Assembly (NCBI GenBank): GCA_019240015.1
Contig: JAFAZB010000090.1
Coordinates: 1-7,416, forward strand
Direction: 5' to 3'
DNA: 7,416 nt
DNA from: Solirubrobacterales bacterium
GTDB taxonomy: Bacteria > Actinomycetota > Thermoleophilia > Solirubrobacterales > Solirubrobacteraceae
The notes under the pieces were generated by a model. The model saw only the letters and a list, made by a program, of their open reading frames with translations. It was not told where the DNA came from and ran no database searches. Shown here piece by piece: positions 1 to 5,068 of the stretch; positions within the stretch are counted from its first letter, which is position 1, and the number at the start of each line of letters is the position of its first letter. A program made the translations under genes and the position numbers.

Positions 1-461
1 AGGAGGTCCGGGAAGCGGTAGCCGCCCGCTACGGCCCCGAGGTGATCAGGGACGGCGCGGTCGACCGCCCCGCGGTCGCCGAGCGCGCGTTTGCCACCGA
101 CGAGGAGCGAGCCTGGCTCGAGGGTGTTCTGTGGCCATTGGTGGGAGCTCGGATGGCCTCCTGGCGCGAGCAGCTCGAGCGCCGGAACCCGCCGCCCCCC
201 GCCGCGATCGTCGAAGTCCCGCTGCTGTTCGAGGCCGGCATGGAGGGTCTGTTCGACGCCACGATCGCGGTGCTCGCCGACGAGCGGCTGCGGGCGCAGC
301 GGGCCGGCTCGCGAGGACATCTGGCGCTCGAGCAGCGGGCGGCGCGGCAGCTCACGCAGGCGGAAAAGGCGCACCGTGCGACATATGTGGTGCTCAACGA
401 CGGCACGCTCGAGCAGATGCAGGCCAGGCTGTCGGTGATCCTTGACATGCTCCAGCGGTGA
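1..461 (+). CDS. coaE: Dephospho-CoA kinase, C-terminal part (5' end outside window)
   Basis: CoaE phosphorylates the 3'-hydroxyl of the dephospho-CoA ribose with ATP, the last step of coenzyme A synthesis, in the cytosol. The frame is open from base 3, with no stop before the left edge, and ends at TGA 459-461, leaving about 152 codons. The family is usually about 200 residues, so roughly 45-50 N-terminal residues with the P-loop lie upstream. Visible family landmarks are the DG-x-V-D-R segment, the hallmark EVPLLFEAG segment (substrate-binding region), a following FDATIAVLAD strand, an Arg-rich lid stretch (R-A-A-R-Q) and a terminal VVLNDGTLEQ segment like the usual 'D-x-x-I-x-N-x-G'. The commonly seen LHP before the core reads LWP here. 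The stop overlaps the start of the next gene by 4 nt. In other actinobacteria coaE lies between rpsA and uvrB, which agrees with the uvrB found downstream. The identity is firm; only the missing N-terminus limits it. Confidence 0.93.
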   Translation, partial: EVREAVAARYGPEVIRDGAVDRPAVAERAFATDEERAWLEGVLWPLVGARMASWREQLERRNPPPPAAIVEVPLLFEAGMEGLFDATIAVLADERLRAQRAGSRGHLALEQRAARQLTQAEKAHRATYVVLNDGTLEQMQARLSVILDMLQR

Positions 462-1105
462 GCCCGCCCAGCGCGACCGCCCCACGCCGATCCCCGTCCG
501 CCGTCCGTTCAGGCCGCCGGCCGCGGCGTCGGACCGCCACGCGCCGGCGCCACCTGGTGGCGCTCGTGGGCACGCTCGTGGTCGCGCTGAGCGTGGTGCT
601 CGCGATGCCGTTGCTGCGTCGAGCGGTCAACGATCTCACGCTGCCGCTCCACTACCAGGACGTGATCCGCCAGCAGGCCGCCGAGAAGCATCTCGATCCG
701 GCGTTGATCGCCGCCGTGATCTACGCCGAGTCGAAGTTCGATCCGCGGACGTCTTCCGCCGGGGCTCTGGGGCTGATGCAGATCCTCCCGCAGACCGCGC
801 AGTTTCTGGCCCACCGCTCGGGGGCGACCTCGTTCACGACCGCCGACCTGGCGACGCCGAGCGTCAACATCGCCTACGGCAGCTACTACCTGCGTTACCT
901 GCTCAACGAGTACCGGGGCAGCACCGTGCTGGCGCTCGCCGCCTACAACGGCGGCGAGGCCAACGTGAGCGATTGGCTCGCCCGCGAGCACGGGCGATTC
1001 ACGGTCTCCGATATCCCGTTTCCGGAGACGCGCGCGTACGTGGTCAGGGTGATGCAGTTCCGCCTGCGCTACCGCCACACCTACGGCGCTGCTCTGGAGG
1101 GCTGA
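458..1105 (+). CDS. Membrane-anchored lytic transglycosylase (Slt family, SLT domain)
   Basis: This 215-residue protein should cleave peptidoglycan glycan strands between MurNAc and GlcNAc, forming 1,6-anhydro-MurNAc, outside the membrane. Residues 1-31 are rich in Arg/Ser/Pro, residues 32-52 are a hydrophobic segment (signal anchor, as no clear cleavage site follows), and residues 65-205 form the SLT domain. The catalytic Glu is E91 in AVIYAESKFDP, followed by the GALGLMQILP motif (102-111), a P-x-x-N-I-x-x-G-x-x-Y-L segment (134-145), AAYNGG (161-166) and a terminal ETRAYVVRV motif. All typical active-site motifs are therefore present, and it lacks the long superhelical part of E. coli Slt70. 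The GTG start at 458 overlaps the coaE stop (GTGA), there is no convincing Shine-Dalgarno sequence, and translation is probably coupled to coaE. The next in-frame ATG (codon 50) falls inside the hydrophobic segment, so GTG 458 is preferred. The exact physiological role, whether growth, division or remodelling, cannot be read from sequence. Confidence 0.93.
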   Translation: MSPPSATAPRRSPSAVRSGRRPRRRTATRRRHLVALVGTLVVALSVVLAMPLLRRAVNDLTLPLHYQDVIRQQAAEKHLDPALIAAVIYAESKFDPRTSSAGALGLMQILPQTAQFLAHRSGATSFTTADLATPSVNIAYGSYYLRYLLNEYRGSTVLALAAYNGGEANVSDWLAREHGRFTVSDIPFPETRAYVVRVMQFRLRYRHTYGAALEG

Positions 1106-1133
1106 GCTAAGGGGCCACGTCGGGCAGCTAAGG
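1105..1133 (+). repeat. Short direct repeat AGCTAAGG, 21-bp period
   Basis: AGCTAAGG occurs at 1105-1112 and again at 1126-1133, two helical turns apart, beginning on the last base of the transglycosylase stop codon. The second copy sits in the loop of a small hairpin, CGGGC (1121-1125) / GCCCG (1133-1137), with a 7-nt loop. No T-run follows, so it is not a canonical intrinsic terminator. With two 8-bp copies it may be chance. The 95-bp spacer 1106-1200 holds nothing else I can support. Confidence 0.3.
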
Positions 1134-1200
1134 CCCGCCGGACGCAAGTCGGCTCCATCCTCCCGATGTGCTCGGCGGTGTCTGCGCCGATCATCTGCTC

Positions 1201-1620
1201 ATGGCCCGAAGCGCCCCGATCACGATCCGCCCGGCGTTCCCCGACGACTCCCTGTCGCTGATCAGGCTGGCCGCGCTCGACAGTCGCGCGGTGCCTGCCC
1301 AGCCCGCGTTGGTGGCGGAGATCGACGGCGAGCTGTGCGCCGCGCTGTCGCTCGCCGATGGCCGGGTCGTGGCCGATCCGTTCAGACCCTCCGGGGCGCT
1401 GCTCGAGCTGCTGAGGATGCGGGCCGCGCAGCTGGACGAAGCGGCGGGAGCCGCGGCGGCGCGCCGTCCACAGCGTGGTTCCATCCGAACGCCACGCTAC
1501 GCTAACTGGTCCGGCCCATGCCCAAATTTGAACTCGATGCCGCCTATCGACCGACCGCCGACCAGCCGGCGGCGATCGCCTCGTTGGCGGAAGGCATCGT
1601 CGCGGGGGAGCGCTATCTGA
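1201..1620 (+). CDS. Small GNAT-acetyltransferase-like protein; 3' end overlaps uvrB or is frameshifted
   Basis: The frame from ATG 1201 encodes 139 residues. Residues 6-78 look like a short actinobacterial protein resembling the start of GNAT domains: ITIRPAFPDD, a helix with RLAALDS, then a LVAEIDGELCAALSLADG beta-hairpin, followed by a V-x-DPFRP segment and a Leu/Arg-rich helix (ELLRMRAAQL). No complete acetyl-CoA-binding GNAT core (Q/R-x-x-G-x-G/A) is present, so enzymatic activity is doubtful. After about residue 80 the codons lose the G/C third-position bias of real genes here, and the frame continues 103 nt into uvrB before stopping at 1618-1620. The tail is therefore probably not conserved. 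A one-base shift between about 1437 and 1475 would instead end the gene at TAA 1503-1505, 12 nt before uvrB. An upstream GTG at 1168 would add 11 residues without family resemblance, so ATG 1201 is preferred. There is no clear ribosome-binding site. Gene reality is likely; its exact end and function are unknown. Confidence 0.6.
   Translation: MARSAPITIRPAFPDDSLSLIRLAALDSRAVPAQPALVAEIDGELCAALSLADGRVVADPFRPSGALLELLRMRAAQLDEAAGAAAARRPQRGSIRTPRYANWSGPCPNLNSMPPIDRPPTSRRRSPRWRKASSRGSAI
1498..1503 (+). promoter_or_regulatory. Candidate -10 element before uvrB (weak)
   Basis: TACGCT fits TAnnnT and ends 14 nt before the uvrB ATG, which would give a 5' leader of about 7 nt. The best upstream hexamer (GTGGTT at 1475-1480, 17-nt spacer) is a poor -35. 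GGTTC (1477-1481) and CGAAC (1486-1490) nearby are in the wrong order and spacing for a LexA box. No Shine-Dalgarno sequence is visible between 1504 and 1517. Confidence 0.35.
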
Positions 1621-3536
1621 CGCTGCTCGGGGCGACCGGTACCGGCAAGACGATGACGATGGCGGGCGTGGTCGAGGCGGTCCAGAAGCCGGCCTTGGTG
1701 ATCGCCCACAACAAGACCCTGGCTGCACAGCTGTGCAACGAGTTTCGAACCTATTTCCCGCGCAACGCGGTCGAGTACTTCGTCTCCTACTACGACTACT
1801 ACCAGCCCGAGGCGTACGTCCCGAGTAAGGATCTGTACATCGAGAAGGACTCGGCGATCAACCAGGAGATCGACCGTCTGCGGCACTCCGCCACCGCCGC
1901 GCTGTTCGCTCGGCGCGACGTGCTGATCGTGGCCAGCGTGTCGTGCATCTACGGACTGGGATCGCCCGAGGTCTACGACGAGAACCTCCAGACGCTGCGC
2001 AAGGGGGAGTTCGTCGATCGCGAGGCGCTGCTGCGCAAGCTGGTCTCGATCCAGTACACGCGCAACGACACGGCGCTGGCCCGGGGCACCTTCCGGGTCC
2101 GCGGCGAGACGCTCGAGGTGTTTCCCGCCTACGCCGAGACCGCCTTCCGGGTGGTCCTGTTCGGCGACGAGGTGGAGCGGCTGCAGCACTTCGATCCGCT
2201 CACCGGAGAGCTGATCGAGGACGACCTCGAGCACGTTGGGATCTGGCCCGCCACGCACTACAACGTGCGCGAGGGCATGATCGAGGACGCGGTCGCGGAG
2301 ATCGGGCGCGAGCTGAACGAGCGCTGCGCGGAGCTCGAGGCCCAGGGCAAGCTGCTCGAGTCCCATCGCCTGCGCCAGCGGACCCAGTACGACATGGAGA
2401 TGCTGCGGGAGCTCGGCTTCTGCTCGGGGATCGAGAACTACTCGCGGATCCTCGACGGGCGCCGGCCCGGAGAGCGGCCGTACTGCCTGCTGGACTACTT
2501 CCCCGACGACTTCGTCTGCTTCGTCGACGAGTCCCACCAGACCGTGCCGCAGATCGGCGGCATGTACGAGGGGGACCGCTCGCGCAAGCTCACGCTCGTC
2601 GAGTACGGCTTCCGGCTGCCCAGCGCGCTCGACAACCGCCCCCAGACCTTCCAGGAGTTCCTCTCGATCACGCCCCAGCTGCTGTTCGTGTCGGCCACCC
2701 CGGGCGAATACGAGCGAGCGCACTCCAACCGGGTCGTGGAGCAGATTGTGCGTCCCACCGGAATCGTCGACCCCGAGGTGGAGGTCCGCGAGACCCGAAA
2801 CCAGATCGACGACCTGATGAACGAGATTCGCGGCCGGGTGGACCGCGACGAGCGCACGTTGGTCACGACGCTGACCAAGAAGATGGCCGAGGACCTGACC
2901 GACTACCTGCTCGAGATGGGGTTCCGGGTGCGCTACCTGCACTCCGAGGTCGACACGCTGGAGCGGATCCAGATCATCCGCGAGCTGCGGCTCGGCGAGT
3001 TCGACGTGCTGGTCGGGGTCAACCTGCTGCGCGAGGGGCTCGACCTGCCCGAGGTCTCGCTGGTGGCGATCCTCGACGCCGACAAGGAAGGGTTCCTGCG
3101 CGGGGAGACCTCGCTGATCCAGACGATCGGCCGCGCCGCGCGCAACGTCGAGGGCAAGGTGCTGATGTACGCCGACAAGGAGACCGCCGCGATGCGGGCC
3201 GCGATCGAGGAGACCGATCGCCGGCGCGCGATCCAGCGCGAGTACAACGAGCAGCACGGAATCACCCCGGAGACGATCGTCAAGGGGATCTCCGACATCG
3301 CCGAGTTCCTCCAGTCCGACTCCAAGGTGCCGCGTTCCCGTCGCCGACGCGTCCGGGACGCCGGGGCGATGCCCCCGGCCGAGATCGAGCGGACGATCGT
3401 GGAGCTCGAGGAGGAGATGCTGGCGGCCGCCGAGGACCTGCGATTCGAGTACGCCGCCAAGCTCCGCGACGAGATCCGCGACCTCAAAAGGGAGCTGGAC
3501 CAGGCCATTTCCGAGGGGCGCGCCTCGCTCGCCTGA
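1518..3536 (+). CDS. uvrB: Excinuclease ABC subunit B (UvrB)
   Basis: UvrB is the damage-verifying helicase-like ATPase of nucleotide excision repair. It is loaded by UvrA, clamps the lesion and recruits UvrC for dual incision. The 672 residues match the usual length. In order: the N-terminal F-x-L...Y-x-P-x-x-DQP-x-AI segment (4-20, with A14 where Gly is usual), Walker A GATGTGKT (38-45), AHNKTLAAQL (63-72), the damage-probing beta-hairpin SYYDYYQPEAYVP with Tyr 91, 92, 94 and 95, Walker B with DESH (337-340), the helicase motif GVNLLREGLDLPEVS, the Q-T-I-GRAARN motif VI, and a C-terminal UVR domain (about 627-662) that contacts UvrC. All functional landmarks are intact. The start is secure: an in-frame TAA at 1503-1505 precedes ATG 1518, and the N-terminus aligns with the family from residue 1. 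Two forms of regulation are possible, read-through from upstream or a weak promoter around 1498. No LexA box is seen. Its neighbours coaE upstream and uvrA downstream reproduce known actinobacterial order. Confidence 0.98.
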   Translation: MPKFELDAAYRPTADQPAAIASLAEGIVAGERYLTLLGATGTGKTMTMAGVVEAVQKPALVIAHNKTLAAQLCNEFRTYFPRNAVEYFVSYYDYYQPEAYVPSKDLYIEKDSAINQEIDRLRHSATAALFARRDVLIVASVSCIYGLGSPEVYDENLQTLRKGEFVDREALLRKLVSIQYTRNDTALARGTFRVRGETLEVFPAYAETAFRVVLFGDEVERLQHFDPLTGELIEDDLEHVGIWPATHYNVREGMIEDAVAEIGRELNERCAELEAQGKLLESHRLRQRTQYDMEMLRELGFCSGIENYSRILDGRRPGERPYCLLDYFPDDFVCFVDESHQTVPQIGGMYEGDRSRKLTLVEYGFRLPSALDNRPQTFQEFLSITPQLLFVSATPGEYERAHSNRVVEQIVRPTGIVDPEVEVRETRNQIDDLMNEIRGRVDRDERTLVTTLTKKMAEDLTDYLLEMGFRVRYLHSEVDTLERIQIIRELRLGEFDVLVGVNLLREGLDLPEVSLVAILDADKEGFLRGETSLIQTIGRAARNVEGKVLMYADKETAAMRAAIEETDRRRAIQREYNEQHGITPETIVKGISDIAEFLQSDSKVPRSRRRRVRDAGAMPPAEIERTIVELEEEMLAAAEDLRFEYAAKLRDEIRDLKRELDQAISEGRASLA

Positions 3537-3541
3537 GGGTT

Positions 3542-3576
3542 CTGGACGGCCACCTGCGAGGGTCCTCCCCGTCCGG
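3542..3576 (+). terminator. Hairpin after uvrB, possible weak terminator
   Basis: CTGGACGG (3542-3549) can pair with CCGTCCGG (3569-3576), giving 8 pairs including one G-T. An inner ACC/GGT stem (3552-3554 with 3561-3563) could form around the loop. It begins 5 nt after the uvrB stop. No T-tract follows, and in DNA this GC-rich such stems arise by chance, so a termination role is only possible. It overlaps the candidate promoter of the following gene. Confidence 0.3.
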
Positions 3577-3582
3577 TACCCT
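3554..3582 (+). promoter_or_regulatory. Candidate promoter of the DivIVA-like gene
   Basis: CTGCGA (3554-3559) and TACCCT (3577-3582), separated by 17 nt, resemble a housekeeping sigma promoter, with 3 of 6 matches in the -35 and a TAnnnT -10. Transcription would begin near 3589, about 30 nt before the GTG start, leaving room for the clear ribosome-binding site. This is pattern matching only. Confidence 0.4.
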
Positions 3583-3609
3583 GCGGCTGCTCGCAGCAGA
3601 ACTCGATAC

Positions 3610-3614
3610 GGAGG
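3610..3614 (+). promoter_or_regulatory. Ribosome-binding site deciding the DivIVA-like start
   Basis: GGAGG lies 5 nt before GTG 3620. It is the only strong Shine-Dalgarno sequence in front of a gene in this window, and it fixes the start within a reading frame that is otherwise open far back through uvrB. Confidence 0.8.
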
Positions 3615-3619
3615 TACTC

Positions 3620-4489
3620 GTGGCGCTGGACCGACAAAGCATCGAAAAGAAGGATTTCCCGGTCGGGCGCCGTGGCTACGACCCCGAAGCGGTCGACTCG
3701 CATCTGGCCGCGCTGGCGGACGAGATCGAGGAGCTCAAGAGCACCGCGCGGCGACGGGCGGAGACGCTGGCCTCGAGCGCCAGCGAGCAGGTACGGGCGA
3801 TCGTCGAGGCGGCGGAGACGAGCGCCGCCGAGATCCAGCGCCAGGCCGAGGAGGAGGCCAGGGAGATCCGTGCCGAGGCCAAGAGCGAAGCGGACAGCAC
3901 CCGCGAGCAGGCCTCGGCGCAGGCCCGGGACTACGTCGGCAAGGTGTCCGAGTCGACCTCGGTGATGCTCCAGCGCCTCGACGCGATGGAGAGCGAGCTG
4001 GGCGCGCTGATCGAATCGCTTCGCACCGGGGGCAACCGGTTGACGGCGGACCTCCAGCTGCTGGAGGGAAACCTGTCAGACGTACGGGACGCGGCCTCCC
4101 CGCGACCGCGGTTCGAGCCCGACGACGGCTTCGGCATGGGTCCAGGACCAGAGCCCGCGCCGACGCTCGCCGACCGGTACGGCGTCGGCGCCGACGAGCC
4201 GATGGCCTATGGCGAGCCGCTGTCGGAGACCGACGAGCCGTTCCCGGAGGACCGGGAGCCCGACGCCGAGGTCACCGCGGCGATCCGGCCGCCCGAGGCT
4301 GAGCCGACGGGAATCTCCTCGCTCGCGGCGGAGGGCTCGGATGACACCGAAGGCGCCCGGCTGATCGCGCTCAACATGGCGCTCAACGGCACGCCCCGTG
4401 ACGAGACCGACCGCTACCTTGCCGAGAACTTCCGGCTCGCCGACCGCGACGGGCTGCTCGACGAGGTCTACGCCAGCGTCGAGGGATAG
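3620..4489 (+). CDS. DivIVA-like coiled-coil protein
   Basis: This is a 289-residue cytoplasmic protein. Residues 8-30 carry the DivIVA-type N-terminal motif (DFPVGRRGYDPEAVDSHL, similar to F-x-x-x-x-RGYD-x-x-E-V-D-x-x-L) that in relatives such as Wag31/DivIVA and SepIVA binds curved membrane and starts a coiled coil. Residues about 28-155 are a long Ala/Glu/Arg-rich coiled coil with heptad character. Residues about 158-243 are an acidic, Pro/Gly-rich, probably disordered linker. Residues 244-289 form a compact tail, including RLIALNMALNGTPRDET, RYLAENF and LLDEVYASV, which looks like a conserved helical module rather than linker. The GTG start at 3620 is chosen because GGAGG lies 5 nt upstream and the DivIVA motif begins at once; the frame upstream is only a shadow of uvrB. 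A likely role is organising cell-pole or septal wall growth, by family analogy. The nearby transglycosylase gene fits an envelope theme, but a direct link is not shown. It ends 6 nt from the convergent DUF1707 gene. Confidence 0.88.
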   Translation: MALDRQSIEKKDFPVGRRGYDPEAVDSHLAALADEIEELKSTARRRAETLASSASEQVRAIVEAAETSAAEIQRQAEEEAREIRAEAKSEADSTREQASAQARDYVGKVSESTSVMLQRLDAMESELGALIESLRTGGNRLTADLQLLEGNLSDVRDAASPRPRFEPDDGFGMGPGPEPAPTLADRYGVGADEPMAYGEPLSETDEPFPEDREPDAEVTAAIRPPEAEPTGISSLAAEGSDDTEGARLIALNMALNGTPRDETDRYLAENFRLADRDGLLDEVYASVEG

Positions 4490-4495
4490 CTCGAT

Positions 4496-4996
4496 CTAGC
4501 GCCGGCGACGACGCTGCAGGCGGCGCTCTCGGCGGTCGCTGCGGGCGTCCAGACGACGCTCGACGGCCTCCAGGTCGGGTGCCGGGCCAAACAGCGCCCA
4601 GGCGCTGCGCGCCAGCGACAACAGCACCACGATCAGGATCCACACCGGCCAGAACTGCCCGTGCGCTCCGGACACGAGCCAGACCGCCGTGCCCAGCACG
4701 AACAAGCTCAGCGAGCCGCCCGTTTCCTGGACCAGCCGCCGCGTCAGGTGCGAGCGGCGCGCCCGCAGGCTGAGCGCGCTCGCCCGGCTCGAGTCCGGGA
4801 GGTCGCGCCGCAGCTCCTCGAGCTGCGTGATCGTGCGGGCGGCGTAAGCCTGCTGGAGTCGCTGCTCGAGCTCCTCGGTGCTCAAGCGGCCGGCGACGGT
4901 GTGCTCGTGCAGCTCGTCGATCAGCCGCTCGCGGTCCTCGTCTGAGGCGCGCAGCTCGCGCTGCGGGGACGGGGCGGGCGGGAGATCCTCGCTCAT
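4496..4996 (-). CDS. DUF1707 and 2TM domain membrane protein
   Basis: This 166-residue protein runs on the minus strand. Residues 14-68 form a DUF1707 domain: RASDEDRERLIDELHEHTVAGRLSTEEL then QQAYAARTITQLEELRRDLP, the short helical module common in actinobacterial membrane proteins and akin to SHOCT domains. Residues about 94-110 and 115-136 are two transmembrane helices joined by a short GAHGQFWPVWI turn, as in 2TM-type proteins whose hairpin has an FWP-x-W motif. The tail (145-166) is strongly Arg-rich and probably cytoplasmic. No catalytic residues are evident and the function is unknown; DUF1707 proteins are often guessed to be envelope-stress or regulatory components. The ATG at 4996 starts just before the domain and follows a TAnnnT -10 by 7 nt, suggesting a leaderless mRNA. 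The stop lies 6 nt from that of the convergent DivIVA-like gene, with no terminator between. The gene is divergent from uvrA across 72 bp. Confidence 0.88.
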   Translation of the reverse strand: MSEDLPPAPSPQRELRASDEDRERLIDELHEHTVAGRLSTEELEQRLQQAYAARTITQLEELRRDLPDSSRASALSLRARRSHLTRRLVQETGGSLSLFVLGTAVWLVSGAHGQFWPVWILIVVLLSLARSAWALFGPAPDLEAVERRLDARSDRRERRLQRRRRR

Positions 4997-5003
4997 TGCG
5001 CAA

Positions 5004-5009
5004 ACTGTA
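5004..5009 (-). promoter_or_regulatory. Candidate -10 of the DUF1707 gene (leaderless)
   Basis: On the minus strand TACAGT ends 7 nt before the ATG at 4996. A start site at the usual distance would fall on or next to the A of the ATG, so the mRNA would be leaderless. No good -35 lies at 16-18 nt, as this stretch is GC-only. There is no Shine-Dalgarno sequence. Confidence 0.5.
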
Positions 5010-5033
5010 GGTGACAGGCGGCGGGCGCCGCGG

Positions 5034-5049
5034 TCGAACGTCTGTTCGC
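5034..5049. promoter_or_regulatory. LexA operator (SOS box) of uvrA
   Basis: TCGAACGTCTGTTCGC contains the exact dyad CGAAC-N4-GTTCG (5035-5039 and 5044-5048) and fits the Gram-positive/actinobacterial LexA consensus TCGAACrnnnGTTCGA except for the final base. It lies 5 nt upstream of the TAGACT -10 and 19 nt upstream of the uvrA ATG, in the -35/spacer region, where bound LexA would block RNA polymerase. On DNA damage, RecA-stimulated LexA self-cleavage would release uvrA. It also sits about 25 nt upstream of the -10 of the divergent gene, so could influence that too. The match is read directly; LexA binding is inferred. Confidence 0.88.
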
Positions 5050-5054
5050 TGAAC

Positions 5055-5060
5055 TAGACT
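5055..5060 (+). promoter_or_regulatory. -10 element of uvrA (near-leaderless)
   Basis: TAGACT fits TAnnnT and is followed by only 8 nt (5061-5068) before ATG 5069. Transcription would begin at about 5066-5069, giving an mRNA with no room for a ribosome-binding site. The -35 region is poor and is occupied by the LexA box. Confidence 0.65.
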
Positions 5061-5068
5061 CGGGTCGG

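Noticed and set aside
29..448. Ser/Arg-rich 139-codon antisense frame opposite coaE
   Set aside because: The plus strand encodes recognisable CoaE over the whole stretch, and the antisense product has shadow composition.
1477..1490. GGTTC/CGAAC inverted pair before uvrB as a LexA box
   Set aside because: The half-sites are in the reverse order (GTTC first, GAAC second) and the spacer is 5 nt, unlike CGAAC-N4-GTTCG.
1497..3257. 586-codon antisense open frame opposite uvrB
   Set aside because: High-GC codon bias of uvrB suppresses stops on the opposite strand. The translation is low-complexity (Leu/Val/Asp/Arg/Gln) and resembles no family.
1943..3619. Long open frame within uvrB, continuous with the DivIVA-like frame
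   Set aside because: It is a shadow of uvrB: the composition is Arg/Ala/Gly/Pro-rich with no domain, and the true gene begins at GTG 3620 behind a GGAGG. It is not a fusion protein.
4383..5003. 206-codon minus-strand frame overlapping the DUF1707 gene
   Set aside because: It is an alternate frame of the DUF1707 gene, Arg/Ala/Pro-rich, lacking the clear domain and hydrophobic helices seen in the chosen frame.
5004..5019. TGTCA next to TACAGT on the minus strand as a mycobacterial LexA-independent RecA_NDp-type damage promoter
   Set aside because: That motif needs about 17 nt from the start of TTGTC to TAnnnT. Here they are only about 8 nt apart, so the geometry is wrong.
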